In this document: positions 28,296-37,178 of the stretch, one piece after another | Layout of the letters: each line of letters starts with the position of its first letter | Position numbering within the stretch: position 1 is the first letter of the stretch | Assembly: GCA_016721425.1 (NCBI GenBank) | Contig: JADKID010000023.1 | Span: 1 to 64,000 of the forward strand | Direction: 5' to 3' | Source: Bryobacterales bacterium | Lineage (GTDB): Bacteria > Acidobacteriota > Terriglobia > Bryobacterales > Bryobacteraceae | DNA: 64,000 nucleotides | The notes under the pieces: generated by a model | What the model was told of the DNA's origin: nothing | Databases searched by the model: none | What the model saw: only the letters and a program-made list of their open reading frames with translations | Position numbers and translations under genes: made by a program

Positions 28296-31200
28296 ATGTG
28301 GACCGCACGGTTTTATGTTGCTCTCATGATGACGTTGGCTTCCGCCTGGGCTGGTCAGGAGATCAAGGAAGGCCCCGGGGAAATCGTGGTTCCGGACGAG
28401 ATCGTGCTTCGTTTGAAGCCGGGAGCCACGCTGACGGGCGTACTCGGATCGCTGAACCTCACGGCTACCCTGGTAGCCAGCTCCACCACGATGCCGATCC
28501 AGGTGATTCGCGTACCGGCGCCCTTGCGGCAAACGGTATCCACCATTCTGGCCAACCATCCGGAGATTGAGTATGTGGAGCCCCATCGGATTCGCACGTC
28601 CACTGACCTCACCCCGAACGACACCTCTTTCACCGCTCAATGGTGGCTCACCAGAACGCAAGCCGCCGCCGCATGGAGCCTGTTGCCTGGCCGTCTGGCT
28701 GGCTCCGTGCCAGCGGCCAGCCGGGTTCGCGTCGCCATCCTCGATACCGGCGCCGATTGCACTCATCCTGATTTCATGGACACCGTCGGCGCGACGACCG
28801 ATCCTAGCGGCGTGAGCCATTTCGCTTCCGCCCTGAGCACGGCGATTGTGCCGACTACCATTGCCACGCCGGCCTGCGCATGGCAGGATGACCATGGCCA
28901 CGGCACCCATGTTGCCGGCATTCTGGCTGCCGCCACCAACAATGGGAAGGGCGTCGCGTCGGTGGGCTTTCCGTCCCAGTTGATGATCTATAAGGTGATG
29001 GACAGAACGGGCTACGGCTCCGATTTCGGCATCGCCAATGCGATCACCATGGCCGCCGACGCAGGTGCACGGATCATCTCCATGAGCTTGGGCGGCCCGG
29101 GCTACTCGCAGATGCTGCAGGACGCTGTGGACTATGCCTGGGCGAGGAATGTGCTGGTGGTTGCTGCCGCCGGCAATTCCAACACCGCCACTCTCTTCTA
29201 TCCGGCCGGTGCGAACTATGTGTTGGGTGTGGGCGCGACCGATTCGAGTGATACCAGAGCCTCGTTCTCGAACTTTGGCTTCGGGCTGGATGTGATGGCG
29301 CCCGGCGTGAACATTCTTTCCACCTACCCCGGTAATCGTTACGGGTCCATGAGTGGAACTTCCATGGCTACCCCGATCGTCTCCGCGGTGGCGAGCCTGA
29401 TTGCCGCCTCCACCACGGACCTGGCTTCCGATGCCCTGGCACAGCGGATCGAGCAATCCGCCGAATCAAAAAGCGCCACGGGCGCCTGGGATCAGTATTA
29501 TGGCTACGGCCGGGTGAACGCGCACCGCGGTCTTAGTGGTGTGCGGCGGGCCACAACCACGGGCGGCCTCTCGGGCCAGGTGGTCAGCGCGTCCGGCGCG
29601 CCCGTGAATGGCGCCCAGGTTCGGATGGGTGGAGTTCTGATCACCACTCCATCCACCGGTCTCTTCCGCTTCGGCAACATGGCCGCCGGCGCCTCAGCGC
29701 TGACAGTCAGCTATGGTGGGAACCCGACCTGGAGCTACAACGTTGTGATTCCAGCCGGAGCCGATAGCTCCTTGCGCGTGAAGCTTGGTGTACCGACCGG
29801 GGCTTTCACAGGCAGCGTTACCAGCAATGGAGCCGCGATAGAGGGAGCGGTGGTTCAGGCGCTGCAGGCCGGGCTGGTGCAGGCCAGCGCGGTGACCGAT
29901 GCCAACGGGCAGTTCACGCTGCCGGTGGCGGCGGGCTCCTATGATCTGCGCTCCACGGCCTTGGGGCACGCCGCCTATATGGTGGGCGCTCAGGCCATCG
30001 CCGGCGGCGGTTCCGTCTTTGTGGCGATGCCGATGCTGCCTCTGGGCCAGGTCACGGGTACGGTGGTGGATGCCGACGGGGTTCCGTTGGTCCGTGCCCA
30101 AATCACCCTGGAAAGCCCTACGTTTTCGACCGGCGCGGTGACGAACTCCCTCGGCGAATACACGAGTTTGGGCATGCCGGCCGGCGCCTACTCCGTGACC
30201 GCTGTAAGCACCGGCTATACCGCCAGCGTCTTGGATGGAGTGGCAGTCAGCGACGGCGGCGCCACGGTCGCCAACTTCCAATTGACTGGTGGGGTGGGGC
30301 TAACCACCTTGACCCTGGCCAAAGCTACAGCCCTTGGCGGCGAAGTGGTTGCCGGTAACAGGGTGGCGCTCGGCAGCCCGGCCGGTCCCGCAGGCGCGGT
30401 AGTGCTGCTCAGCAGCTCCAACCCGGCGGCGGCCCAGCTTCCGGCGTCGGTGACCATTCCCGCCGGAGCGACACAGTCCCCATTGTTCAGCATCACCACC
30501 TCCGCCGTCCAGGCGCAGGTTCCGGTTGTTGTTTCTGCCACGCTCGGGAGTGTCACCAAGACATCAACTTTGACTGTCACGGCGCCTATTGCCGGCATCG
30601 CGGCGCTCACGATCTCGCCGCAGACGATCATCGGCGGTAAGTCAATTACGGCCGCCTCCGTCACTCTGGTTACCGCCGCCCCGGCCGGGGGCGCGGTGGT
30701 ATCGCTCACATCGGCAGATCCGGCAGTGATCCCGCCGGCCGCCGGCGTGACTGTAGCCGCAGGCGCTCTCTCCGCATCGTTCACCCTCACAACGGGCATC
30801 GTTACAGTGTCTAAGCCGGTGCTGGTTACGGCCAGCTATGGTGGCGCCACGAAATCGGTGACCGTGACGGTGAATCCGATTGCGCTCTCAGCGTTTACGC
30901 TCAACGCGGCGTCAGTTTCCGGCGGCAAACCGTTGACCGCCACCGTGACCCTGAACGGTCCGGCGCCTGCCGCAGGTGCGGTGGTTACGTTCACTTCGGA
31001 TGGCCCGTCGGCCACTCCGCCGGCCAGTGTGACCGTGCCCGCCGGCGCCACCGTGGCGACGCTGACCGTCCCCACGGCCAGCTCCAACTTGGCCGCTTCG
31101 GTTGTGCTCTCGGCCACCTACGGAGGAGTTTCCAAGACCGCGACGGTGAGCATTACTCCGGTCACGCTCTATGCCCTCGCCATTTCTCCGACGCCCCTCT

Positions 31201-32315
31201 CTGGGGGCAAGATTCTCACCAATGCGCGGCTGACCCTCTCCGGTCCCGCGCCGGCTGCGGGTGCGGTGGTGACATTCGCCTCGAGCAACCCGGCCGCGGC
31301 TATTCCGCCCGCTACTGTAATGGTGGCCTCGGGTGCATCGACAGCAGCGTTCTCGATCCCGACGGCTCAGGTCACGGCCGCTACCCCGGTAGTGATCTCG
31401 GCAAGCTACGGAGGGGTCGACAAGAGCGCTACGGTGAACGTCAAACCGCCTGCGGTCTATGCTCTATCCATCTCCGCGGTGCCTATCTCAGGGGGGAAGG
31501 CCGTGCCGAACGCGGTGGTGACTCTGGACGGCCCTGCGCCCGCCGCGGGGGCGGTGGTCTCGCTCGCGTCCAGCAACCCATCGGCGGCCACGCCGCCTGT
31601 GAGCGTAAGCGTGAGCCCCGGCGCGACCGTATTGTCATTTGCCATCCCGACGGGCTTTGTCAACGTCGCCACACCGGTGGTAATCTCCGCCAGCTATGGC
31701 GGTGCCACTAAATCCTCCACGATCAATGTGAAACCAACGGCGCTCTATGCGCTGGCCGCCTCAACGACGCCCCTCACCGGCGGGAAGGTCATTCCCAACG
31801 CGACGGTTACGTTGGATGGCCCTGCGCCGCCTGCCGGCGGAGTTGTGACATTCACTTCCAGCAACCCGGCTGTCGCCAAGCCGCCCGTCAGCGTGACAGT
31901 AGCCTCGGGAGCCACTGCATCGTCGTACTTCGCTATCACGACAAGTTCTGTCACCTCGGTCACGCCGGTCGTCATCACCGCTAGCTACGGTGGAGTCTCA
32001 AAGTCCGTGACGCTTACCGTGAAACCGGTGGCCTTGCTCTCGTTCTTCGCCAGTCCGCTGGCGATCAAGGGGGGCGGCTCAATCGGTACCGCCAAGGTGA
32101 CGCTGGATGGCCCTGCTCCCGCCGGGGGCGTGGCAATCACGATCTCCAGTTCAAACCCGGCGGCTCAACCTCCCGCCACTGTTACGGTGGCCGCCGGCGC
32201 CACCGTGGTGAGCTTTGCCATCCCAACCAAGCCGGTTGCCGCCACCACAACGGCGGCGGTCACCGCGGCCTATGGCAGCGTTAGCATGTCCGTGAATGTG
32301 ACAGTCAACCCGTAA
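28296..32315 (+). CDS. Secreted subtilisin-like serine protease with CarboxypepD_reg and seven Ig-like repeats
   Basis: A 1339-residue exported protein. The signal peptide is at 1-19. An inhibitor-I9-like propeptide follows (about 28-100, ending EIEYVEPHRI). The S8 domain (about 105-415) has the full triad: Asp150 (AILDTGADC), His202 (DDHGHGTHVAG) and Ser356 (SGTSMATP), plus the oxyanion region VVAAAGNSN. Residues about 420-667 hold three carboxypeptidase-regulatory-like modules (GLSGQVVSASGAPVNGAQV, TGSVTSNGAAIEGAVV, TGTVVDADGVPLVRAQ). Seven repeats of about 96 residues follow, sharing GGK, TLDGPAPAAGAVV and SASYGG words. There is no membrane anchor or sorting signal after the last repeat. 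It is probably a secreted or surface protease; no partner is evident. Confidence 0.92.
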   Translation: MWTARFYVALMMTLASAWAGQEIKEGPGEIVVPDEIVLRLKPGATLTGVLGSLNLTATLVASSTTMPIQVIRVPAPLRQTVSTILANHPEIEYVEPHRIRTSTDLTPNDTSFTAQWWLTRTQAAAAWSLLPGRLAGSVPAASRVRVAILDTGADCTHPDFMDTVGATTDPSGVSHFASALSTAIVPTTIATPACAWQDDHGHGTHVAGILAAATNNGKGVASVGFPSQLMIYKVMDRTGYGSDFGIANAITMAADAGARIISMSLGGPGYSQMLQDAVDYAWARNVLVVAAAGNSNTATLFYPAGANYVLGVGATDSSDTRASFSNFGFGLDVMAPGVNILSTYPGNRYGSMSGTSMATPIVSAVASLIAASTTDLASDALAQRIEQSAESKSATGAWDQYYGYGRVNAHRGLSGVRRATTTGGLSGQVVSASGAPVNGAQVRMGGVLITTPSTGLFRFGNMAAGASALTVSYGGNPTWSYNVVIPAGADSSLRVKLGVPTGAFTGSVTSNGAAIEGAVVQALQAGLVQASAVTDANGQFTLPVAAGSYDLRSTALGHAAYMVGAQAIAGGGSVFVAMPMLPLGQVTGTVVDADGVPLVRAQITLESPTFSTGAVTNSLGEYTSLGMPAGAYSVTAVSTGYTASVLDGVAVSDGGATVANFQLTGGVGLTTLTLAKATALGGEVVAGNRVALGSPAGPAGAVVLLSSSNPAAAQLPASVTIPAGATQSPLFSITTSAVQAQVPVVVSATLGSVTKTSTLTVTAPIAGIAALTISPQTIIGGKSITAASVTLVTAAPAGGAVVSLTSADPAVIPPAAGVTVAAGALSASFTLTTGIVTVSKPVLVTASYGGATKSVTVTVNPIALSAFTLNAASVSGGKPLTATVTLNGPAPAAGAVVTFTSDGPSATPPASVTVPAGATVATLTVPTASSNLAASVVLSATYGGVSKTATVSITPVTLYALAISPTPLSGGKILTNARLTLSGPAPAAGAVVTFASSNPAAAIPPATVMVASGASTAAFSIPTAQVTAATPVVISASYGGVDKSATVNVKPPAVYALSISAVPISGGKAVPNAVVTLDGPAPAAGAVVSLASSNPSAATPPVSVSVSPGATVLSFAIPTGFVNVATPVVISASYGGATKSSTINVKPTALYALAASTTPLTGGKVIPNATVTLDGPAPPAGGVVTFTSSNPAVAKPPVSVTVASGATASSYFAITTSSVTSVTPVVITASYGGVSKSVTLTVKPVALLSFFASPLAIKGGGSIGTAKVTLDGPAPAGGVAITISSSNPAAQPPATVTVAAGATVVSFAIPTKPVAATTTAAVTAAYGSVSMSVNVTVNP

Positions 32316-32321
32316 TCACAG

Positions 32322-32353
32322 GGCTCAGGGCGAAATGGACCGCGCCCTGAGCC
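32322..32353 (+). terminator. Hairpin terminator after the subtilase gene
   Basis: GGCTCAGGGCG (32322-32332) pairs perfectly with CGCCCTGAGCC (32343-32353) across a 10-base loop, 7 bases after the stop codon. No T-run follows, so termination may be inefficient or need other factors. Confidence 0.65.
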
Positions 32354-32400
32354 TCTGTCACATATGGAACGGTCGTTTCCAATGGGTCATCTCTGACGTT

Positions 32401-32418
32401 CTATAATGATTGTTATAG
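32401..32418. promoter_or_regulatory. CTATAA/TTATAG palindrome upstream of the recombinase gene
   Basis: CTATAATGATTGTTATAG has 6-bp perfect arms around a 6-base centre and includes TATAAT. A related palindrome (TATAATGGTTATA) lies at 36921-36933. It may be a promoter with overlapping operator; function unproven. Confidence 0.35.
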
Positions 32419-32551
32419 TAGGCTAAGAGGTAATCGTGCCCCTTGCCGTCCCAGAGACCCACTGCCACCGCTGCTGCCAGAAACCGTCTGACTCCCATGC
32501 CCTCCAGGCGTCTGACTTGTTCTTGCTGTCACTCGCACTGGATTGCGCCAC

Positions 32552-33475
32552 ATGATTGACGCCTCCCTCCAGCCGATTCAGCCAGACTTGGCCGAGATCC
32601 GGCGCCTGGTGCTGGACTCCGTCTCCAGCCCCACGACGAAGAAGATGTACGCCAAAGCCCTGGACGACTTCTTTGTCTGGTGGGCAGGGCAGGGCAGACC
32701 GGCCTTTGCGCGGGCCAGCGTGCAGGCTCATCGCGCCTGGCTGGAGGAGCAGGGCTACAGCCCGTCCACCATCAACCAGCGCCTGGCTGCGCTCCGCAAA
32801 CTCGCACGGGAAGCGGCGCTGAACGGCCATCTCGCGCCCGAGGCCGCCGCCGGCGTCACGCAGGTGCCCGGAATCAAGCAGCGTGGCGCCAGGGCAGGGA
32901 ACTGGCTCACCCGCGAACAGGCACAGGCTCTTCTGGACCTCCCCGACCCGGCTACGCTGAAGGGCAAGCGCGACCGTGCCATCCTCGCGTTGCTGCTCGG
33001 CTGCGGTCTGCGCCGCGCCGAGGCCACCGGGCTGGACGTCGCCTCTTTGGATCAACGCGACGGCCGCTGGGTGATCCCGGATCTCTATGGTAAACATGGC
33101 CGTTTACGCACCGTCCCCGTGCCCGGCTGGGTGAAACACGCCGTGGATCTGTGGACGGAGGCGGCGGGTCTCACTGCGGGGCGCCTGCTGCGCTCGATGA
33201 ACCGGCATGGCCGGCTGAGCGGAAAATCCCTCTCGCCCAACGCCATCCTATCGCTGGTTGGCGCCTATGGCCAGCAGTTGGGCGTGAAGCTCCAGGCTCA
33301 CGACACACGCCGCACCTGTGCCAAGCTCTGCCGCGCCGCCGGAGGCGATCTGGAGCAGATCCAACTCCTGCTCGGCCACGCATCGATACAGACCACGGAG
33401 CGGTACCTGGGCACCCGGCAGAATCTGGCCGACGCGCCCAACGACCGGATCGGCCTGACGGCGGAACGCCGGTAG
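32552..33475 (+). CDS. Tyrosine recombinase / site-specific integrase
   Basis: 307 residues from the ATG at 32552 (a TTG 9 bases earlier is possible). An N-terminal SAM-like core-binding domain (TTKKMYAKALDDFFVWW, GYSPSTINQRLAALRKL) precedes the catalytic domain. Catalytic residues are Arg154 (GCGLRRAEA), Lys181 (YGKHGRLRTV), His250 and Arg253 (AHDTRRT), His276 (LLGHASIQTTERY) and Tyr285. The family performs DNA strand exchange at att or res sites. It may belong to the plasmid-like element upstream or be an integron/XerC-like orphan. No excisionase or attachment repeat could be identified. Confidence 0.9.
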   Translation: MIDASLQPIQPDLAEIRRLVLDSVSSPTTKKMYAKALDDFFVWWAGQGRPAFARASVQAHRAWLEEQGYSPSTINQRLAALRKLAREAALNGHLAPEAAAGVTQVPGIKQRGARAGNWLTREQAQALLDLPDPATLKGKRDRAILALLLGCGLRRAEATGLDVASLDQRDGRWVIPDLYGKHGRLRTVPVPGWVKHAVDLWTEAAGLTAGRLLRSMNRHGRLSGKSLSPNAILSLVGAYGQQLGVKLQAHDTRRTCAKLCRAAGGDLEQIQLLLGHASIQTTERYLGTRQNLADAPNDRIGLTAERR

Positions 33476-33563
33476 TGGTGTAGCGGCTGGCGGAATTACT
33501 AAGATCAAGAGTTGGCGGCGCGGCGCGCCATGGTGAAACGCCCCATGGAAGAGGTTTTCCCTG

Positions 33564-34637
33564 ATGAGTAGTGGACGTAAAGTTCTGGTGACCGGCTCGT
33601 GCGGTCTGATCGGCTCAGAGGTCACGCGCTCGTTCGCGCGGCTCGGCTTCTCCGTCACTGGCATCGATAGCAACCACCGGGCTGTGTTCTTCGGTCCCGA
33701 GGGCGACACCAGTTGGGCCCTGGCGCAGTTGCAGGCCGAGCTCCCCGCCTACCGCCACGCGGCAATCGACATCCGCGATCGCGCAGCCGTCCTCGCTCTC
33801 ATGGCGGAGCTGAGACCGGACCTCATCATTCACACCGCGGCCCAGCCTTCCCACGATCGCGCCGCGGCCATCCCTTTCCTCGATTTCGAAGTGAACGCCC
33901 TGGGCACGCTGCATTTGCTCGAAGCGGCGCGACAGAGTTGCCCCGAATCGCCGTTCATCCACATGTCCACCAACAAGGTTTACGGCGACCGGCCCAATAC
34001 TCTGGCGTTGGCCGAACTGGAGACACGTTGGGACTACGCTGACGCCGCCTATGCCCACGGCATCGCCGAGGACTTCTCCATCGATCAGAGCAAGCACTCC
34101 CTCTTCGGCGCCTCCAAGGTGGCGGCCGATGTCATGGTGCAGGAGTATGGCCGCTACTTCGGCATGCCCACCTGCGTGCTGCGCGGCGGCTGCCTCACCG
34201 GGCCCAACCATTCCGGCGTGGAGCTGCACGGCTTCCTCAGCTATCTGGTGAAGTGCAACGTGGAGGGGCGCGAGTACAAGGTGTTTGGCTACAAAGGCAA
34301 GCAGGTGCGGGACAACATCCACTCCGAGGACGTGGCCGCCTTCATGCACGAGTTCTGGAAGGCGCCTCGCGTGGCCGAGGTATATAATCTCGGTGGCGGG
34401 AAGGGCAATTCCTGCTCTGTGATCGAGGCTTTCCGCCTGGCCGAGGACGTCACCGGCAGGCCGATGAACTGGCGCTACGTGGACGAAAACCGGATCGGCG
34501 ATCACATCTGTTACTACAGTGATTTACGCAAGATGCAGCACCACTACCCGGCCTGGAAACTCAGCAAGACTCTGCCGGTGATCTTCGCCGAGATCGCTGC
34601 GAGTTGGAAACAGCGCCTGCCCGCCGGAGCGTCATGA
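33564..34637 (+). CDS. NAD-dependent epimerase, CDP-paratose 2-epimerase-like
   Basis: A 357-residue SDR. The NAD motif is KVLVTGSCGLIGSEVTRSF. The catalytic region shows MSTNKVYGDRPN and SKHSLFGASKVAADVMVQEY, where Phe replaces the usual Tyr of YxxxK, as I remember for the CDP-paratose/tyvelose 2-epimerase family. MPTCVLRGGCLTGPNHSGVE and LHGFLSYLVKCN are also typical of that family. The true substrate is unknown. The gene starts a run of three overlapping genes (33564-36465) that probably form one operon. Confidence 0.82.
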   Translation: MSSGRKVLVTGSCGLIGSEVTRSFARLGFSVTGIDSNHRAVFFGPEGDTSWALAQLQAELPAYRHAAIDIRDRAAVLALMAELRPDLIIHTAAQPSHDRAAAIPFLDFEVNALGTLHLLEAARQSCPESPFIHMSTNKVYGDRPNTLALAELETRWDYADAAYAHGIAEDFSIDQSKHSLFGASKVAADVMVQEYGRYFGMPTCVLRGGCLTGPNHSGVELHGFLSYLVKCNVEGREYKVFGYKGKQVRDNIHSEDVAAFMHEFWKAPRVAEVYNLGGGKGNSCSVIEAFRLAEDVTGRPMNWRYVDENRIGDHICYYSDLRKMQHHYPAWKLSKTLPVIFAEIAASWKQRLPAGAS

Positions 34638-35701
34638 GAATCCTCATCACAGGAGTGTGCGGCTTTGTGGGCAGCACGCTGGCGGAGTGCCTGATGGAGC
34701 GCGTGGAAGGCGTCCACATCGCCGGCATCGACAATCTGATGAGGCCGGGCGCGGAGACCAACCGGGCGCGTCTGGAGCGGCTGGGCGTGGAGTTCGTCCA
34801 CGGGGATCTGCGCTCGGCCAGCGACATCGCCGGCCTGCCCGCCTGCGATTGGGTGATCGATGCGGCGGCCAACCCGAGCGTACTGGCCGGGCTCTCCGGC
34901 GAGGGCGGCAGCCGCCGGTTGTTTGAGCACAATCTCGCCGCACTCGGCAACGTGCTGGAATACTGCCGCCAGCATCGTGCGGGCCTGTTGCTGCTGAGCA
35001 GCAGCCGCGTGTACTCCATACCCGCGCTGTGCTCCATCCCTCTGTGTGTGCGCGACGCGGCCTTCGCGGTCGATGATTCCGCCGCGCTGCCGCCCGGCCT
35101 GACTGTCAACGGCCTGGGTGTGGACTTCTCCACCGCCGCGCCAGTTTCGCTCTACGGCGCCACCAAGCTCGCCTCTGAAATCATGGCGCTGGAATATGGC
35201 GCTGCTTTCGATTTCCCGGTGTGGATCACGCGTTGCGGCGTGCTGGCTGGGGCAGGGCAGTTTGGCACGCCGGCACAGGGCATCTTCGCTTATTGGGTGA
35301 ACGCGCACCTACGGCGGCGGCCGCTGCGCTACATCGGATTTGACGGCACCGGCCACCAGGCGCGGGATGCATTCCATCCGCGGGATCTGGCTGCCCTGCT
35401 GCTGGCCCAGATGCGCACCACCCGCGCCGCCGGACAGCGCGTCTACACGGCCGGCGGAGGCGTTGCTAACACCATGTCTCTGGCGCAGCTCAATGCCTGG
35501 TGCGACGGGCGCTTCGGCCTCCATGCGCCCGCGCCCAATCCGGCGCCGCGCCAGTACGATATTCCCTGGGTGGCGATGGACAACACCGAAGCCGCCCGCG
35601 ATTTTCACTGGCAACTGGAGATGAAGCTCCCGGCGATTCTCGACGAGATCGCCCAACACGCCAGCGCCCATCCGGAGTGGCTGGAGGTGAGCCGCGTATG
35701 A
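34634..35701 (+). CDS. Second SDR nucleotide-sugar epimerase
   Basis: A 355-residue SDR starting at ATG 34634, overlapping the previous stop (ATGA). It has MRILITGVCGFVGSTLAECL for NAD binding, LLLSSSRVYSIPAL, and SLYGATKLASEIMALEYG with a standard YxxxK. The pattern of conserved blocks resembles its neighbour, so the two may be diverged paralogues acting in series. The exact sugar is unknown. The frame is open slightly upstream, but 34634 is translationally coupled and fits the fold. Confidence 0.8.
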   Translation: MRILITGVCGFVGSTLAECLMERVEGVHIAGIDNLMRPGAETNRARLERLGVEFVHGDLRSASDIAGLPACDWVIDAAANPSVLAGLSGEGGSRRLFEHNLAALGNVLEYCRQHRAGLLLLSSSRVYSIPALCSIPLCVRDAAFAVDDSAALPPGLTVNGLGVDFSTAAPVSLYGATKLASEIMALEYGAAFDFPVWITRCGVLAGAGQFGTPAQGIFAYWVNAHLRRRPLRYIGFDGTGHQARDAFHPRDLAALLLAQMRTTRAAGQRVYTAGGGVANTMSLAQLNAWCDGRFGLHAPAPNPAPRQYDIPWVAMDNTEAARDFHWQLEMKLPAILDEIAQHASAHPEWLEVSRV

Positions 35702-36465
35702 AATCGCCGCCGCCCGAGCCGCGCCAGCCGCTGCGGTTGCTCTCCGTGGTTCTCCCCGCCCGGGATGAGGCGGGCTGCATCGGAGCCACGGTGGAGCATC
35801 TCCATCTGGAGCTGCGTCTGCATCAGATCCCCCATGAAATCATCGTGGTGGACGATGGCAGCACGGATGCCACCTGGGCTCTGCTCCAGGAGCTCCACAC
35901 CCACATCCCGGAATGTAAGCCGGTGCAGAATCTGGGGGAGCACGGCTTCGGCCGCGCCATTACTTACGGCTTTGACCAGCTCTCCGGCGATGCCGTGGTG
36001 GTGATGATGGCCGACGAATCGGACGACTGCCGCGACGTGGTCCGCTACTGGCAGATGCTGAACGAAGGCTGGGACGCCGTCTTCGGCTCGCGCTTCATTC
36101 GCGGCGGCGGCGTGATCGATTACCCCAGCCACAAGCTGGTGATCAACCGCTTTGCCAACTTCTGCCTGCGCGTGCTGTTCGGGGTGCCGCTGAACGATTT
36201 CACCAACGCCTTCAAGGCCTACCGCCGCACGGTCATCGAGGGCTGCCGTCCCTATCTCTCGCCCCACTTCAACCTCACCGTGGAGCTCCCTCTGAAGACG
36301 ATCGTGCGCGGCTACAGTTGGACCGTCATCCCCATCACGTGGCGCAACCGGCGCACCGGGGAATCGAAACTCAAATTGCGAGAGATGGGCAGCCGCTACC
36401 TGTTCATTGCGCTGTACTGCTGGCTGGAGAAGTATTTCAGCCGCGGCGACTACCGCGTGCGGTGA
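35698..36465 (+). CDS. Family 2 glycosyltransferase (DPM1-like)
   Basis: A 255-residue GT-A enzyme, coupled by a 4-base overlap to the epimerase gene. Motifs are LSVVLPARDEAGCIGATVEH, EIIVVDDGSTDATW, and VVVMMADESDDC in place of the usual DxD. GSRFIRGGGVIDYPSHKL and ITWRNRRTGESKLKLREM follow. These match dolichol/polyprenyl-phosphate mannosyltransferase-like enzymes. No C-terminal membrane domain is present. It probably transfers the sugar made by the two epimerases to a lipid carrier or chain. Confidence 0.85.
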   Translation: MKSPPPEPRQPLRLLSVVLPARDEAGCIGATVEHLHLELRLHQIPHEIIVVDDGSTDATWALLQELHTHIPECKPVQNLGEHGFGRAITYGFDQLSGDAVVVMMADESDDCRDVVRYWQMLNEGWDAVFGSRFIRGGGVIDYPSHKLVINRFANFCLRVLFGVPLNDFTNAFKAYRRTVIEGCRPYLSPHFNLTVELPLKTIVRGYSWTVIPITWRNRRTGESKLKLREMGSRYLFIALYCWLEKYFSRGDYRVR

Positions 36466-36484
36466 CGGCACGTAAACTCAAAGA

Positions 36485-36950
36485 ATGAACTGGGCTCCGC
36501 CGATCTTTCGCCGTGACGGCCGCGCTGTGGCTCGCCTCCTGTGCCCGCCCGCCCGCCCAGCCCGTCGAGGCGCTCGCCGGCGGGCAGAGCGTCGCGCAAT
36601 TCGCCCTCACGTCCTTGCAGGGAACGCGTAACGGCGACCGCCTCGACGTGCGGGCCGTCTACGGCGACGGCACGGGCCGCATCGCCGTGACGCTCCATTT
36701 CGCAGTGACCCCGCCCACGCATCTCGTCTCCGGGACGTGGGAAGGGCTCGGCGGGCAGGGCGCCGTGCATGAGCGCTCGTCCACCTTTCTCGGGGGCCAG
36801 TCCGGCCCGCCCAGCCTCGGCGGCGGCTTCGATCTGCTCGCGTCAGAGGGCCGGCCTCTATATCGCGTGGCGATCCCCGTGCAGCCGTTGAAGAACCCCG
36901 TTCTAGCTGCCAACGGGCATTATAATGGTTATACTAATGCCAGGAGCGAC
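36485..36950 (+). pseudogene. Lipoprotein-like remnant running into an antitoxin gene
   Basis: An ATG at 36485 gives MNWAPPIFRR, then the useful frame shifts. From 36513 a second frame continues TAALWLASCARPP, a lipobox-like LASC, and then a soluble beta-rich sequence (VTLHFAVTPPTHLVSGTWEG) to about 36900. No stop separates that frame from the antitoxin coding region at 36954. The parts fit a small lipoprotein with one N-terminal frameshift and a lost C-terminus. It may have been truncated when the toxin-antitoxin pair arrived. It could also be chance reading, so confidence is low. Confidence 0.35.
36921..36933. promoter_or_regulatory. Palindromic operator over the -10 of the AbrB-Doc pair
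   Basis: TATAATGGTTATA is a perfect inverted repeat (TATAA-TGG-TTATA) that contains a consensus -10 box, 21 bases before the antitoxin ATG. Toxin-antitoxin operons are usually autorepressed by binding such a site. No clear -35 is visible. Confidence 0.5.
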
Positions 36951-36953
36951 GCC

Positions 36954-37178
36954 ATGACTGCCCTCAAACTCACCGCCATCGGAACTTCTTCCGGCGTGGT
37001 CATCCCCAAGGAGATGCTCTCGCGGTTGAAGGTCAAGAAGGGTGACACGCTCTACGCTGTCGAGACGGCAGAGGGCTACCTGTTGACGCCTTACGATCCG
37101 GCGATCGACGAGCAACTCCAGGCCGGCCAGCAGTTCATGAGAGAGTACCGCGACACGTTCAAAGCCCTGGCGAAATGA
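36954..37178 (+). CDS. AbrB/SpoVT-family antitoxin
   Basis: A 74-residue protein from ATG 36954, with GGAG 8 bases upstream. The swapped-hairpin AbrB motif is visible: LKLTAIGTSSGVVIPKEMLS, RLKVKKGDTLYAVETAEG. This domain binds DNA as a dimer. The C-terminal tail (DEQLQAGQQFMREYRDTFKA) would contact the toxin. Its stop overlaps the Doc start (4 bases), the usual arrangement. The upstream open frame joined to it belongs to a different remnant. Confidence 0.85.
   Translation: MTALKLTAIGTSSGVVIPKEMLSRLKVKKGDTLYAVETAEGYLLTPYDPAIDEQLQAGQQFMREYRDTFKALAK

Noticed and set aside
28110..29456. A 448-codon open frame on the minus strand
   Set aside because: It is antisense to the subtilase, has no domain or ribosome binding site, and its His/Gly/Arg-rich translation is typical of a high-GC shadow frame.
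36513..37178. A single 221-residue protein joining a lipoprotein-like part and an AbrB domain
   Set aside because: A ribosome binding site and ATG at 36954, with a palindromic -10 just before it, mark the antitoxin as its own gene. The upstream part lacks a proper signal peptide in this frame.
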